Below the pieces are notes generated by a model, which saw only the letters and a program-made list of their open reading frames with translations, ran no database searches and was not told the DNA's origin. The position numbers and the translations under genes were made by a program. A DNA stretch of 64,000 bases from Mycolicibacterium aurum. GTDB taxonomy: Bacteria > Actinomycetota > Actinomycetes > Mycobacteriales > Mycobacteriaceae. Shown piece by piece: positions 1 through 9,530 of the stretch; the first letter of the stretch is position 1; each line of letters opens with the position of its first letter. The DNA is taken from the NCBI RefSeq assembly GCF_900637195.1, contig NZ_LR134356.1:2852001-2916000 (forward strand), given 5' to 3'.

Positions 1-11
1 CTGATACTCCT

Positions 12-29
12 AATAGGCATATACCTATT
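12..29. promoter_or_regulatory. AT-rich near-palindrome, possible operator
   Basis: AATAGG (12-17) and CCTATT (24-29) are inverted around CATATA; the whole 18 bp is a palindrome with one mismatch. It is AT-rich in GC-rich DNA and lies beyond the 3' end of the first leftward operon, so it probably belongs to the control region of a gene outside the window. This is a pattern only; the regulator is unknown. Confidence 0.35.
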
Positions 30-105
30 GGTCATATAGAACTACCACATCGCTGTGGCTGCTGTCACATAGATGCGCGCTTTGTCAGGGTGTGTCGAAA
101 TGCCA

Positions 106-136
106 AATCCGGGTGCGCGCCTGGCGCACCCGGATT
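106..136 (-). terminator. Strong hairpin after the leftward ring-degradation operon
   Basis: A perfect 13-bp stem, AATCCGGGTGCGC (106-118) with GCGCACCCGGATT (124-136), has a 5-nt loop. It sits 16 bp past the stop of the FAD dehydrogenase. There is no T-run, as is common for mycobacterial terminators. Confidence 0.7.
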
Positions 137-152
137 CGGTGTTCGGGGGCCC

Positions 153-1613
153 TCAGCCCCTGGCTGCGCTCCGACCCGCACGGCGCCCGTAGAAGCTGCC
201 GTCGCCGAGTGAGATCCCGCTGGCATACCCCCAGGCCGCGACCCCGGCGGCCGAGCGTCCTGCCGCGAACAAGCCGGGAATGGGGTCACCGCTGACATGA
301 AGCACTTCGGCGTCCAGAGTCGTCGCCAAGCCGCCGAGCGTGAAGCCGCCGGTGCTCTCCCGGAGGTCGATCGCGCCGACCGGAGAACCGATCGGCCGCA
401 GCCACCGCGCCTTCTTGTGCAGCAGCGGATCCTCGCCACGGGCGGCACCGTCGTTGTAGGCCGCGACGGTGGCCTGCAGGGCGCCCGGGGCGAGGCCGAT
501 CTCGGATTCCAGATCCTCGACGGTGTCGGCCACCCAGGTCGGTGGCCGCATCATGAGTTGCGGTGACATCGACGCCATGGCCTCGTCCTGAGCGTCACCG
601 TCGATGATCAGATAGGCAGTGTTGTCCTGGTGATACAGAGTCAGCTGCCCTATCCGACCCGGATAGGTGTCCTCGGCGACATACCGTTGTCCGCGACCGT
701 TGACCAGGATGCCGCGCACCAGTTGCTGTGGGTCGGCGAAGATGGCGACCTCGGTGGCGTCCATATGTGCCAGATCCGCGCCCAGCGCCTGCGCCATCCG
801 GATGGCCCGGCCGTCATGCTGTTCGATCGATGCCGCAGGGCGACCGGCGATTCGCGGTGCGTACTGCGCCACCATGGCCTCGTTGTAGGCGAAGCTGCCT
901 GTCGTCAACACGACGCCGCGTCGGGCCCGGATGGCGATGTCGTCTGCGTACCTTCGGGCCACCAGGCCTACCACTCGACCGTCGGAAGCGACCACGAGGC
1001 GTTGAGCGCGGACGTCGTAGAGAGCGCGCGCACCCGAAGCCGTTGCGGTGTCGACCAGTGGCTTCATCAGCATGAAGCCGGCGCTGGATTCGCCCTGCTT
1101 CTTGTTCGACATCCGGGGGACGTGCCCGCGGGGTGCGGGCGTGGCAATGGTGTTGAACGGGAACGAATTCTCTCCACCGGAGTACATCAGGCCCTGGTCA
1201 CCCATCGGCTCCCAGCCGGGTTCTCCGAAGAATTCGGCCTTGAATGGGACCCCGCAACCGACGAGCCAGTCGAAGTGCGCAACGCTGCCCGCGCAATAGT
1301 CGTCGATGCGCTTCGCGTCGGCGCCCGGTCCCATGGCCACGTTGAGGAAAGCGGCCATGTTGTCGACCGAATCCGTGAATCCGCAGGCGGTCTGCAGGGA
1401 GGTGCCGCCGCCGAGGTAGATGAAACCACCTGCCATGGACGCCGCGCCGCCCCACGAGCCCGTCCGTTCCACGACGAGTACATCTGCCCCCGACCGCGCG
1501 GCTTCCACTGCTGCCGCGGCGCCTGCCACGCCGTACCCGGCGATCACCACGTCGGCCTCGTGGTCCCACTGCGTGATGTCGGATTCCGCAACGGGGACGA
1601 TGTCGGCGGTCAT
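153..1613 (-). CDS. FAD-binding dehydrogenase, 3-ketosteroid dehydrogenase/fumarate reductase flavoprotein family
   Basis: 486-aa flavoprotein expected to introduce or reduce a C=C bond next to a carbonyl in a steroid-like substrate. The N-terminal Rossmann motif GYGVAG (residues 26-31) follows a VVIA strand, and the C-terminal FAD-capping segment contains GLFAAGRSAAGVAAWGY, as in KstD and fumarate reductase flavoproteins. The ATG at 1613 overlaps the stop of the upstream dioxygenase gene (ATGA), which fixes the start; a longer reading frame upstream is only the dioxygenase in another frame. It is the last gene of a leftward operon with HsaC-, HsaA- and KshB-like genes, which supports a steroid or polycyclic ring role. 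Delta-1 versus delta-4 specificity cannot be told from sequence alone. Confidence 0.85.
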   Translation of the reverse strand: MTADIVPVAESDITQWDHEADVVIAGYGVAGAAAAVEAARSGADVLVVERTGSWGGAASMAGGFIYLGGGTSLQTACGFTDSVDNMAAFLNVAMGPGADAKRIDDYCAGSVAHFDWLVGCGVPFKAEFFGEPGWEPMGDQGLMYSGGENSFPFNTIATPAPRGHVPRMSNKKQGESSAGFMLMKPLVDTATASGARALYDVRAQRLVVASDGRVVGLVARRYADDIAIRARRGVVLTTGSFAYNEAMVAQYAPRIAGRPAASIEQHDGRAIRMAQALGADLAHMDATEVAIFADPQQLVRGILVNGRGQRYVAEDTYPGRIGQLTLYHQDNTAYLIIDGDAQDEAMASMSPQLMMRPPTWVADTVEDLESEIGLAPGALQATVAAYNDGAARGEDPLLHKKARWLRPIGSPVGAIDLRESTGGFTLGGLATTLDAEVLHVSGDPIPGLFAAGRSAAGVAAWGYASGISLGDGSFYGRRAGRSAARG

Positions 1614-2518
1614 GGCCGCATCGCCGCGGGAAGATCGTCGACCCACTGGTGACCCCAGTAGCTGTCGGCGGTGATCTCTTCTGCGGTGTAATAGGTTTCG
1701 TCGACGCGCATGCCCTCGGTGCCGAACTCGATGTCCCAGTCGCCGGGAGCGCGCACGTAGAACGACACCATCTTGTCGTTGGTGTGCCGCCCCAGCGTCG
1801 AGGACAACTGGAAACCGTCCCTGTTGACCCGGTCGAGTGCCTGGCCGACCGCGTCGAGAGCGTCGACCTCCACCATCAGGTGGATCACCCCGGGGTCCCG
1901 CAGCGTCGCGGCCGGGCACAGCGCGAGGCTGTGGTGTCGCTGGTTGACACCGAGGAAGCGTACCCGGACCGGACCGAACTCCGGTGGCACCGGAACGCGG
2001 AACGCGCCGCGGGACCTGAATCCGAGCACGTCGGTGTAGAAGGCGAACATTCCGGGCACATCGAGCGCCGGCAGTACCACGTGTCCAAGGCCCTGTTCGC
2101 CGGTCACGAACTTCGCGCCGAACGGCGTGACGACCGGGCTGTGATCGAGGACCGGACCGTGAAAGATCTCCAGAGAGGTGCCCGCGGGGTCCTCGAACGC
2201 GATCACTTCCTCGACCCGGCGACTGTCGGCTTCGGCCAACGACAATTCCTTGTAGGGCGTGCCTGCCTCGTCCAGTCTGCGTGTGACCTGATCCAGGTCG
2301 GCACGGTCACGCACCTCCCAGCCGACCGTGACGATCTTGTCGGTGGACCCAGGGGACACGATGATGCGCGCGGCCCGCTCGTCCAAACGCAGATACAGCG
2401 ACTCGGGGTCGGGTCCGCTGCCGGTGGCGAAACCCAGGACGTCGAAAGCGAATCGGCGCCAGCGGGGAATGTCGGTGGTCTGCACCGTCACATAGCCCAG
2501 GCTCTTGATCAGACTCAT
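1610..2518 (-). CDS. Type I extradiol ring-cleavage dioxygenase, HsaC/BphC-like
   Basis: 302-aa two-domain VOC-fold enzyme predicted to cleave a catechol-type ring (meta cleavage) with Fe(II) and O2. The key residues are in BphC spacing: metal ligands H146, H213 and E264, and active-site H195, H245 and Y254. Length matches BphC/HsaC (about 300 aa). Its stop overlaps the start of the flavoprotein gene by ATGA, and the flavin monooxygenase gene ends 14 bp before its start, so the three are probably co-transcribed. By analogy with cholesterol ring A/B degradation it would open the catechol made by the HsaA-like enzyme. The actual substrate (steroid, bile acid or another bicyclic) is inferred, not shown. 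Confidence 0.9.
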   Translation of the reverse strand: MSLIKSLGYVTVQTTDIPRWRRFAFDVLGFATGSGPDPESLYLRLDERAARIIVSPGSTDKIVTVGWEVRDRADLDQVTRRLDEAGTPYKELSLAEADSRRVEEVIAFEDPAGTSLEIFHGPVLDHSPVVTPFGAKFVTGEQGLGHVVLPALDVPGMFAFYTDVLGFRSRGAFRVPVPPEFGPVRVRFLGVNQRHHSLALCPAATLRDPGVIHLMVEVDALDAVGQALDRVNRDGFQLSSTLGRHTNDKMVSFYVRAPGDWDIEFGTEGMRVDETYYTAEEITADSYWGHQWVDDLPAAMRP

Positions 2519-2531
2519 CGGACGACTACCC

Positions 2532-3713
2532 CTAGATCATCGCTCGCAGGGGACCCTGCGGATCTACCCCGAGTGAACTCAGTGCCGACGCATGGAACAC
2601 CGTGCCGGGGACGTGGATGGCATGCGCCTGGCCCACATGGACGTCGCGCCAATACCGTTGCAGGGGCTTGTCCATCCGCGTTCCGTTGCCACCGCACCGG
2701 GCGAAGATCTCGTCGACTGCCGCCACCGCGCGCCACACCGCGCGGACCTGGGTGCGACGCCCCGCGGCACGGTCCTCGAACGACACCTCCTTGCCGACGT
2801 CGACCATGTCGTAGATCCGATCGACGTTGGCGAGGATCTCCTGGCGCGCGGCGTTGATGTCGGCGGCGGCCTCACCGATGGCGTACATCACGTAGGGGTC
2901 GTCCTTGATCGCGACGCCGCTGGAGTTCACACGCTGTCGCTGGTAGTCGAGCGCAGCGGCGAGGGCACCCTCGGCGATGCCGATCGTGGCCGAGGAGATA
3001 CCCAGCGGGAACATCGTCGACCACGGCATCAGGTAGAGGGTCTCGGTCATGCCGGCCTCGCGCTGTGCAGTGCCGTCCATGACCTTCATCGCGTCCATGG
3101 TCCGGTAGTTCGGTACGAAAGCGTTCTTGACGATCACGTCCTTGGACCCGGTGCCGCGCAGGCCGACGACGTCCCACGAGTCCTCGACGATCTCGTAATC
3201 CTTGCGCGGCAGGATCATGTGCAACATCTGCGGTGGCATCACGGGTGTGCCGTCGGCGTCGCCGAGCATCGCGCCCAGGAAGATCCAGTCGCAGTGGTCG
3301 GTGCCCGAGCTGAACTGCCAGCGGCCGTTGAAGAGGTATCCGCCGTCAACGGGTGTGGCGACGCCCTGAGGGGCGTAGGGCGACGCGACCCAGGTGTCGA
3401 CGTCGTCGGCCCAGATCTCCGCGCCCACGCGAGGTTCGGCGTAGGCCAACTGGTACGGATGTACACCGACCACGCCGTTGATCCATCCGGCCGCGGGATC
3501 CAAGGCGGCGGTTGCCATCACGGTCTCGGCGAACTCGCGGGGGTGAACTTCCAAGCCGCCGTGCTCCTTCGGCTGCAGGAGGCGGATGTTGCCGATCTGC
3601 TTCATGGTCTTGACCGTGTCATCGGTCAGTTTGCCGATCTTCTCGGCCTCCACGGCCTGCTCGCGCATCTGCTCGGCGAACTCGGCGAGGCTGTCCATCA
3701 CCCGTTGTGTCAT
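2532..3713 (-). CDS. Flavin-dependent monooxygenase, acyl-CoA dehydrogenase fold (HsaA-like)
   Basis: 393-aa protein of the acyl-CoA-dehydrogenase-like group D monooxygenases, which hydroxylate phenolic rings with FMNH2 supplied by a separate reductase. Visible features are the N-terminal helical region, the central GGYLFNGRWQFSSGTDHCDW beta-domain signature, GLRGTGSKDVIV, and a C-terminal helical domain. Length matches HsaA (about 390 aa). It is followed 14 bp later by the extradiol dioxygenase that would use its catechol product. The usual small flavin reductase partner (HsaB) is not in the window; it may be encoded elsewhere, or the neighbouring reductase may serve. Start ATG 3713 is taken at the first Met of the conserved N-terminus. 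Confidence 0.85.
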   Translation of the reverse strand: MTQRVMDSLAEFAEQMREQAVEAEKIGKLTDDTVKTMKQIGNIRLLQPKEHGGLEVHPREFAETVMATAALDPAAGWINGVVGVHPYQLAYAEPRVGAEIWADDVDTWVASPYAPQGVATPVDGGYLFNGRWQFSSGTDHCDWIFLGAMLGDADGTPVMPPQMLHMILPRKDYEIVEDSWDVVGLRGTGSKDVIVKNAFVPNYRTMDAMKVMDGTAQREAGMTETLYLMPWSTMFPLGISSATIGIAEGALAAALDYQRQRVNSSGVAIKDDPYVMYAIGEAAADINAARQEILANVDRIYDMVDVGKEVSFEDRAAGRRTQVRAVWRAVAAVDEIFARCGGNGTRMDKPLQRYWRDVHVGQAHAIHVPGTVFHASALSSLGVDPQGPLRAMI

Positions 3714-3824
3714 GGCTACGATGGTGGCCGCGCGGGAGCAGTGCCCGCTCGTCCCGTCCCAGTGAGCGGAAGTGATTCAGCGGAACTTCCCGGTGTGCTT
3801 GCAGCGGAGCACAACAGGCGAATA

Positions 3825-4886
3825 TCAGAACTCGATCTTCACCGTGCTCGAGAGCGGGCACGCCTGGCACGCCAGGAACAGGCCGTCCGCGATGTCCTGT
3901 TCCTCGAGGATCGCCGTGTTGCCCAGGTCGATCTGACCATCCGTGACGGTCGCGGCGCAGGACCCGCAGCTACCCTCCCGGCACGAGTAGGGCACCTCGA
4001 TGCCGGCCGCCATCATGGTGTCGACGAGGTTGCGTCCCGCGGGCCAGCGCAGATGATGGATCTCGCCGTCGAGGAGGATCTCGGCATCGGCTGCCTGACC
4101 GTCATCCGGGATGACGTCGACGGTCACCTCCGCGAACGGGTCACCATCGAGTGACTGGAACACCTCCGAGTGGATGTGTTCGCGAGGGACACCGACCTCG
4201 GAAAGAGCATCTTTGACGATCGTCATGAACGCTGCCGGTCCGCAGATGAAGCAGTGGTAGCCGGCGTACGGAAGGGCGAAGTTGCCCAACTGCGCACGGC
4301 TGGGCAGACCCTGGATCGACTCCAGCCAGTGCAGCACAGTGAGCCTGCCCGCGTAGCGGGCCGCGAGTTCGCGGAGCTCGGCGGAGAAGATCACCGACGC
4401 CTCGTCGCGGTTCGCGTAACACAGGACCACGCGGCCGGTCCCCGCGGCGAGCACAGATTTCAGGATCGACATCACCGGCGTGATGCCACTACCTGCGGCC
4501 CACAGCAGAAAGTCCGCGTCCAGATCCTGCGGTGTGAAGGCTCCCGACGGCGGCAGGGAATCGATCGTGTCGCCGATGGAGATGTTGTCGCACAGCCAGT
4601 TCGACCCGAACCCACCAGAGGTGCGCTTGACGGTGACCTTCGGCGCATCGTCGGTGTGCGGTGAGCTCGCCAGCGAATAGCAGCGCGCCACCGAACCGGT
4701 TCGCTCGCTGGGGATCCGCAAAGTCAGGAACTGGCCGGGCCGGTAGCCGAACCTCTGCGCGTGTTCGCCCGGCACGGCGAACACCAAGGACTTGGCATCA
4801 AGACTCTCCTCGATCACGTCGGTGACGGTCAGCGGTACTGCGCGGTCCGAGGCCGGGGGGCGGCTGCCGGATTCGACGTCGCTCAT
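3825..4886 (-). CDS. Oxygenase reductase with FNR-type flavin domain and C-terminal 2Fe-2S ferredoxin (KshB-like)
   Basis: 353-aa electron-transfer protein: N-terminal FAD domain with RCYSLASSP, an NAD-binding domain with GSGITPVMSI, and a C-terminal plant-type ferredoxin whose cluster ligands are C302, C307, C310 and C340. This domain order is that of KshB, reductase of the Rieske 3-ketosteroid 9-alpha-hydroxylase, and of phenylacetyl-CoA and related reductases. No Rieske oxygenase is encoded here, so its partner is elsewhere or is a neighbouring flavoenzyme. ATG 4886 is preferred; an ATG at 4913 in the same frame would add nine poorly conserved residues. It is first in the leftward cluster, 111 bp before the HsaA-like gene and divergent from the BVMO. 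Confidence 0.88.
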   Translation of the reverse strand: MSDVESGSRPPASDRAVPLTVTDVIEESLDAKSLVFAVPGEHAQRFGYRPGQFLTLRIPSERTGSVARCYSLASSPHTDDAPKVTVKRTSGGFGSNWLCDNISIGDTIDSLPPSGAFTPQDLDADFLLWAAGSGITPVMSILKSVLAAGTGRVVLCYANRDEASVIFSAELRELAARYAGRLTVLHWLESIQGLPSRAQLGNFALPYAGYHCFICGPAAFMTIVKDALSEVGVPREHIHSEVFQSLDGDPFAEVTVDVIPDDGQAADAEILLDGEIHHLRWPAGRNLVDTMMAAGIEVPYSCREGSCGSCAATVTDGQIDLGNTAILEEQDIADGLFLACQACPLSSTVKIEF

Positions 4887-5014
4887 GGGCAGCATTCTGG
4901 TCACCGCTGTCACTGCTGGGGGGTGGTGCTACCGGTGGACGGGACACAATTCCGTTGACCGTTGACCGGGAAGACCCACCGGCAGGCGAGCGCGGACGTC
5001 CTAGCGTTCACGAC

Positions 5015-6625
5015 GTGAGTGCCACTCAAAACCATGTCGAAGTCGTGGTGGTCGGTGCAGGTTTCGGCGGTCTGTACGCCCTGCACAAATTCCGGGAGCA
5101 GCGACGATCGGTCCGGGTCTTCGAGGCGGCACCGGAAGTCGGGGGGACGTGGTACTTCAACAGGTACCCCGGCGCTCGGTGTGACGTGGAGAGTCTCGAC
5201 TACTGCTATTCCTTCTCCGACGAGCTCCAGCAGGAGTGGACGTGGACGGAGAAGTACGCCACCCAGGGCGAGATCCTGGAGTACATCACGTGGGTCGCCG
5301 ACAAACTGGACCTACGCTCCGGCATCACGTTCAACACGCGGGTGGTCTCGGCGGTGTTCGACGAAGACACGCTGCTGTGGTCGGTCACCACCGACGGCGG
5401 TGAGGTGGTCACGGCGCGGTTCGTGGTGATGGCCACCGGTCCGCTGTCCTCGCCGCTGAAGCCGAACATCAACGGGCTGGACGCCTTCGATGGCTCGGTG
5501 TATCACACCGCGAACTGGCCCCATGAGGGTGTCGACTTCACCGGCAAGCGTGTCGGTGTTATCGGTACGGGGTCCTCGGGCATTCAATCGATACCCGTCA
5601 TCGCCGAGCAGGCGTCCCAGCTGTACGTCTTCCAGCGCACCCCGAACTACAGTGTCCCCGCGGGTAACCGCGCTCTCAGCGAAAACGAGATCGCCCACGC
5701 CAAAGCCACCTACGACGAGCGGCGCCGGATGTCGTGGCGTAGCGGCGGCGGCTCGCCACATGTGGCACATCCCAAACGCACGATGGAGGCCACCCCGGAG
5801 GAGCGGCGGGATGCCTTCGAAAAGCGCTGGGAACTGGGGGGCGTGCTCTTCTCGAAGACCTTCACCGATCAGATGATCGACCTCGACGCCAACGAGGAAG
5901 CCCGCAAGTTCTACGAGGACAAGGTGCGGGCGGTGATCGACGACCCCGCCGTTGCGGAACTGCTGATCCCCGATGATCATCCGATCGGTACGAAGCGGAT
6001 CTGCACGGACACCAACTACTTCCAGACCTTCAACCGTCCCAACGTGAAGCTGATCAGTGTGCGCAAGACTCCGATCACCTCGATCGACGCCACCGGGATC
6101 AACACCACCGACACCCACGTCGACCTGGACGCGATCGTGCTGGCCACCGGATTTGACGCCATGACGGGAACCCTGGCCAAGATCGACATCGTCGGCAGGG
6201 GCGGCCGGAGGCTGGTCGACGATTGGTCCGCTGGTCCGCGCACCTACCTCGGACTCGGGGTCGACGGGTTTCCCAATCTGTTCCTGGTGTCCGGACCGGG
6301 CGCCCCCGCTGTGCTGGCGAACATGGTGCTTCACGCCGAGGCGCACATCAACTGGATCGCCGACGCGCTCGACTACCTCGACGAACACCAGCTGGTCGCG
6401 ATGGAAGCCACGGTGGACGCAGTCGACAACTGGGTGGCCGAGTGCAATCAGCGAGCCGAGGCGACCCTGTTCCCGCGGGCCAATTCTTGGTATATGGGCG
6501 CGAATGTGCCGGGGAAGCCGAGGGTGTTCATGCTCTTCATCGGCGGATTCGGCGCGTACCTCGACATTTGCGCAGAGGTGGCGAACGCCGGCTACAAGGG
6601 TTTCAGCCTGTTCAAGGGCTCGTAG
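5015..6625 (+). CDS. Type I Baeyer-Villiger monooxygenase (cyclohexanone/steroid monooxygenase-like)
   Basis: 536-aa NADPH- and FAD-dependent enzyme predicted to insert oxygen next to a ketone, giving an ester or lactone. It has GAGFGG (residues 14-19), the BVMO fingerprint FDGSVYHTANWP (158-169, an exact FxGxxxHxxxWP) and a second nucleotide-binding motif GTGSSG (about 184-189). The GTG at 5015 gives the usual short N-terminus before the first Rossmann strand; a TTG at 4955 would add 20 residues of low-complexity sequence. It is divergent from the KshB-like reductase and followed by an SDR 43 bp downstream. With the steroid-type neighbours, a side-chain or ring ketone is a reasonable substrate guess. 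Confidence 0.92.
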   Translation: MSATQNHVEVVVVGAGFGGLYALHKFREQRRSVRVFEAAPEVGGTWYFNRYPGARCDVESLDYCYSFSDELQQEWTWTEKYATQGEILEYITWVADKLDLRSGITFNTRVVSAVFDEDTLLWSVTTDGGEVVTARFVVMATGPLSSPLKPNINGLDAFDGSVYHTANWPHEGVDFTGKRVGVIGTGSSGIQSIPVIAEQASQLYVFQRTPNYSVPAGNRALSENEIAHAKATYDERRRMSWRSGGGSPHVAHPKRTMEATPEERRDAFEKRWELGGVLFSKTFTDQMIDLDANEEARKFYEDKVRAVIDDPAVAELLIPDDHPIGTKRICTDTNYFQTFNRPNVKLISVRKTPITSIDATGINTTDTHVDLDAIVLATGFDAMTGTLAKIDIVGRGGRRLVDDWSAGPRTYLGLGVDGFPNLFLVSGPGAPAVLANMVLHAEAHINWIADALDYLDEHQLVAMEATVDAVDNWVAECNQRAEATLFPRANSWYMGANVPGKPRVFMLFIGGFGAYLDICAEVANAGYKGFSLFKGS

Positions 6626-6668
6626 TGCCCCGCCTGCGCGGCAAGAAGATCTGACGGAGGAGTGCCGC

Positions 6669-7529
6669 GTGGGTACCTATGTCGTGAGTGGATCCGCTTC
6701 GGGGATGGGGCGTGCGGTCGCCGAGCGACTGGTCGCGGCAGGACATTCGGTGATCGGCGTCGACATCAAGGACGCCGATGTGGTGGCCGATCTGTCAACC
6801 GCGGCGGCGCGGCATGCCGCAGCCGACGCAGTCTTGGACAGATGCGGGGGTGTCCTCGACGGCGCTGTCCTCGCGGCCGGTCTCGGTCCGATTCCGGGCC
6901 GCGACGACACGATCGTGCAGGTGAACTATTTCGGCGTCGTCGACCTGCTGATCGCGTTGCGGCCGGCGCTCGCGCGTGCAGGAGCTGCGAAGGTCGTCGT
7001 TGTCGCCAGCAATTCGACCACCGTCACACCCGCCGTGCCGCGACGCGCAGTACGAGCTCTGCTGAACGGCGATCCGGCGAAAGCCCTCAGGGCCGTCCGC
7101 TGGTTCGGGAAACGGTCGGCGCCGATGAGCTATGCGGCCACGAAGATCGCGGTGTCCCGGTGGGTGCGGCGACACGCCGTCACGCGGGAGTGGGCGGGTG
7201 CGGGCATCCGGCTCAACGCGCTCGCCCCGGGCGCCGTCATGACCCCGCTGCTGTCCGAACAGCTCTCCAACCCGGCGGAGGCCAAGGCCATCAACGCGTT
7301 CCCCGTTCCGGTGGGCGGGTACGGCGACGCCGGCCATCTCGCGGACTGGATGGTCTTCATGCTCTCCGACGCTGCGGAATTCCTTTGCGGCAGTGTCATC
7401 TTCGTCGACGGCGGTTCGGACGCGTACTTCCGCTCGGAGTCCTGGCCGGCACCTGTGCCTGCCGGGCAACTGCCGCGTTACGCTCTGCGATTCCTTGCGG
7501 ATCGGCGCGCTAGGCGTCGGTTTGGGTGA
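6669..7529 (+). CDS. SDR dehydrogenase, 3-alpha-hydroxysteroid dehydrogenase-like
   Basis: 286-aa classical SDR with SGSASGMG near the N-terminus (cofactor glycines), NAG replaced by AAGLGP, and catalytic Y155-x3-K159 (SYAATK). The long insertion before the Tyr motif (about residues 120-150), VDIKDADVVADLST after the cofactor motif, and the C-terminal FVDGG resemble the 3-alpha-HSD/carbonyl reductase group (for example Comamonas HsdA, from memory). The GTG start at 6669 is set by GGAGGAG at 6657-6663. It would interconvert hydroxy- and keto-steroids next to the BVMO. Its 3' end overlaps the convergent hydrolase gene by 20 bp. Confidence 0.88.
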   Translation: MGTYVVSGSASGMGRAVAERLVAAGHSVIGVDIKDADVVADLSTAAARHAAADAVLDRCGGVLDGAVLAAGLGPIPGRDDTIVQVNYFGVVDLLIALRPALARAGAAKVVVVASNSTTVTPAVPRRAVRALLNGDPAKALRAVRWFGKRSAPMSYAATKIAVSRWVRRHAVTREWAGAGIRLNALAPGAVMTPLLSEQLSNPAEAKAINAFPVPVGGYGDAGHLADWMVFMLSDAAEFLCGSVIFVDGGSDAYFRSESWPAPVPAGQLPRYALRFLADRRARRRFG

Positions 7530-8370
7530 GAAAAGCCAGCACTGTTCGTTCAAAAGCCGCCTTGGCTTCGATCATCACCCAGTGGCCGCAGTTCGGGAAC
7601 ACGTGCAGTTCAGCGTTCGGAATCGTCCGCATCGGCACCAGCGCCATGTCCAGCGGGCTGACACGGTCATCGCGTCCCCACGTGAGCAACGTCGGAGCCG
7701 CGACCTTGTGCATCGTGGCCCACGGCATCGGCACGTCGGCGTGACGCATCATCTCCATCATGGCCGCGAAAGCGGCCTTGCCATACATGCGTCGGGCCGC
7801 GCTGAGGGTCTCGGGGTCGGTGGCCAGTTCCCAGCGCTCCTCGATCAGTTGCTCGGTCACCAACGCCTGGTGGTAGACCATCGAGCGCAACCAGTCGATG
7901 AGACGTTGCCTGGTGGGCTCCTCGGTGAACTCCTGAAGCAGTCGGATGCCCTCGCTGGGCCCGGGGCTGAAAATGTTGGTGCCGATGCCGCCGATGGTCA
8001 CGAGTTTGCCGATCCTGCTGGGGTGCTTGATCGCGAAGTTGATGCCGACGCCGCCGCCCATCGAGTTGCCGATGACGTCGACGCGTTCCAGGCCGAGTGC
8101 GTCGACGAACTGCACGGCGGCACCCTGAGCATCCACCATCGGGTGGCCACCGAAGTCGTCGCTGACCCCGAATCCCGGAAACTCCAGCACCAGGCAGCGG
8201 AAGTGCCGGGCGAACACGTCCAGATTGCCGCGGAAGTTCCGCCAACCGGTCACCCCAGGCCCGGACCCGTGAAGCAACAGCAGCGGGGGACCGTCGCCGG
8301 CCTCGTGATAGCGCAGGGTTCCGGACGGCGTGCTGACCTCGCGCCGGGTCTCGTGGAAATCGACAGTCAT
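7510..8370 (-). CDS. Alpha/beta hydrolase, meta-cleavage product (C-C) hydrolase, HsaD/BphD-like
   Basis: 286-aa hydrolase that should cleave a C-C bond in the product of extradiol ring opening. The catalytic triad is S103 (GNSMGG), D235 (WGRDDRVSP) and H263 (CGHW); the HGSGPG oxyanion motif lies at residues 34-39. All are typical of MCP hydrolases. ATG 8370 gives the normal length; ATG 8385 would add five residues. It is transcribed away from the aldolase/dehydrogenase pair with a 242-bp shared upstream region, and its 3' end overlaps the SDR gene tail-to-tail. It completes the HsaA-HsaC-HsaD logic of the cluster although it is in a separate transcription unit. Confidence 0.9.
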   Translation of the reverse strand: MTVDFHETRREVSTPSGTLRYHEAGDGPPLLLLHGSGPGVTGWRNFRGNLDVFARHFRCLVLEFPGFGVSDDFGGHPMVDAQGAAVQFVDALGLERVDVIGNSMGGGVGINFAIKHPSRIGKLVTIGGIGTNIFSPGPSEGIRLLQEFTEEPTRQRLIDWLRSMVYHQALVTEQLIEERWELATDPETLSAARRMYGKAAFAAMMEMMRHADVPMPWATMHKVAAPTLLTWGRDDRVSPLDMALVPMRTIPNAELHVFPNCGHWVMIEAKAAFERTVLAFLTQTDA

Positions 8371-8612
8371 TCTCTGATTCCACATGATCGTCGCCACGAG
8401 AACACACCCGGTGCCGCACAGTGGGATGCGTCGCGCGTATGCGCGATGTGAGGTAGCAGACGTCCGGTCAGTGGGCGCCGCGCTACATCCGACCTGCCGC
8501 GCGCCACACACTTGTGTCGCTGATGCTTTGTGGGCCAACAGATGCGAGCACTGGCGCAATCAGGCGTTGCCTGTCGAGTACACCTCGATTTTCAGTGATA
8601 GGGGATTAGCGA

Positions 8613-9530
8613 ATGCCTGACAGGGCGTCTGTGGCGATCGTCGGATCCGGCAATATCAGTACTGATTTGCTCTACAAGCTGTTGCGGTCGGAGTGGTTGG
8701 AGCCGCGGTGGATGATCGGTATCGATCCGGAGAGTGAGGGGCTGGCGCGGGCCCGGAAGTTGGGTTTGGAGACCAGTCATGAGGGTGTGAACTGGTTGTT
8801 GGGTCAGAGTGAGTTGCCGGATTTGGTGTTCGAGGCCACGAGTGCGTATGTGCATCGGGACGCGGCGCCGCGGTATGCCGAGGCGGGTATCCGGGCGATC
8901 GACCTGACTCCGGCGGCGGTGGGTCCCGGGGTGATCCCGCCGGCGAACTTGCGTGCGCATCTGGATGCGCCGAACGTCAACATGGTGACCTGCGGTGGGC
9001 AGGCCACGATTCCGATGGTGTATGCGGTGAGCCGTGTGGTGGACGTGCCGTACGCCGAGATCGTGGCGTCGGTGTCGTCGGCGTCGGCGGGTCCGGGGAC
9101 GCGGGCCAATATTGATGAGTTCACCAAGACCACCAGTGCGGGGGTGGAGGTGATCGGCGGCGCCAAGCGAGGCAAGGCGATCATCATCTTGAATCCGGCG
9201 GATCCGCCGATGATCATGCGCGACACCATTTTCTGCGCGATCCCCGAAGACGCCGACCACGACGCGATCACGGAGTCGATCAAGGACGTCGTCGCCCAGG
9301 TGCAGACCTATGTGCCGGGTTATCGCCTGCTCAATGAGCCGCAGTTCGACGAGCCGACGGTGTACAACGGCGGCGATCACCTGGTCACCACGTTCGTCGA
9401 GGTCGAGGGTGCGGGTGACTATCTGCCGCCGTATGCCGGAAATCTCGACATCATGACCGCTGCGGCGACCAAGGTGGGCGAGGAGATCGCCCAGGAAATC
9501 CTGGCTGCCACCACAGGAGGCCACGCATGA
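8613..9530 (+). CDS. Acetaldehyde/propanal dehydrogenase, CoA-acylating (HsaG/BphJ-like)
   Basis: 305-aa enzyme that oxidises the aldehyde released by its aldolase partner to acetyl-CoA or propionyl-CoA with NAD+ and CoA. The N-terminal cofactor motif GSGNISTD (11-18) and the catalytic cysteine C127 in TCGGQATIP are intact; length matches the family (about 300-316 aa). It overlaps the next gene by ATGA, as expected because the two proteins form a channelling complex. The 2-hydroxypentadienoate hydratase that normally precedes this pair is absent. Confidence 0.94.
   Translation: MPDRASVAIVGSGNISTDLLYKLLRSEWLEPRWMIGIDPESEGLARARKLGLETSHEGVNWLLGQSELPDLVFEATSAYVHRDAAPRYAEAGIRAIDLTPAAVGPGVIPPANLRAHLDAPNVNMVTCGGQATIPMVYAVSRVVDVPYAEIVASVSSASAGPGTRANIDEFTKTTSAGVEVIGGAKRGKAIIILNPADPPMIMRDTIFCAIPEDADHDAITESIKDVVAQVQTYVPGYRLLNEPQFDEPTVYNGGDHLVTTFVEVEGAGDYLPPYAGNLDIMTAAATKVGEEIAQEILAATTGGHA

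Noticed and set aside
2592..4154. Long rightward open frame of 520 codons antisense to the HsaA-like and reductase genes
   Set aside because: It is an antisense shadow of GC-rich codons; composition (His, Arg, Val, Asp rich, no domain) is not protein-like and the opposite strand encodes well-conserved enzymes.
4887..5014. KstR operator in the divergent region between reductase and BVMO
   Set aside because: I looked for the TnnAACnnGTTnnA pattern by eye here and in 8371-8612 and found no convincing match.
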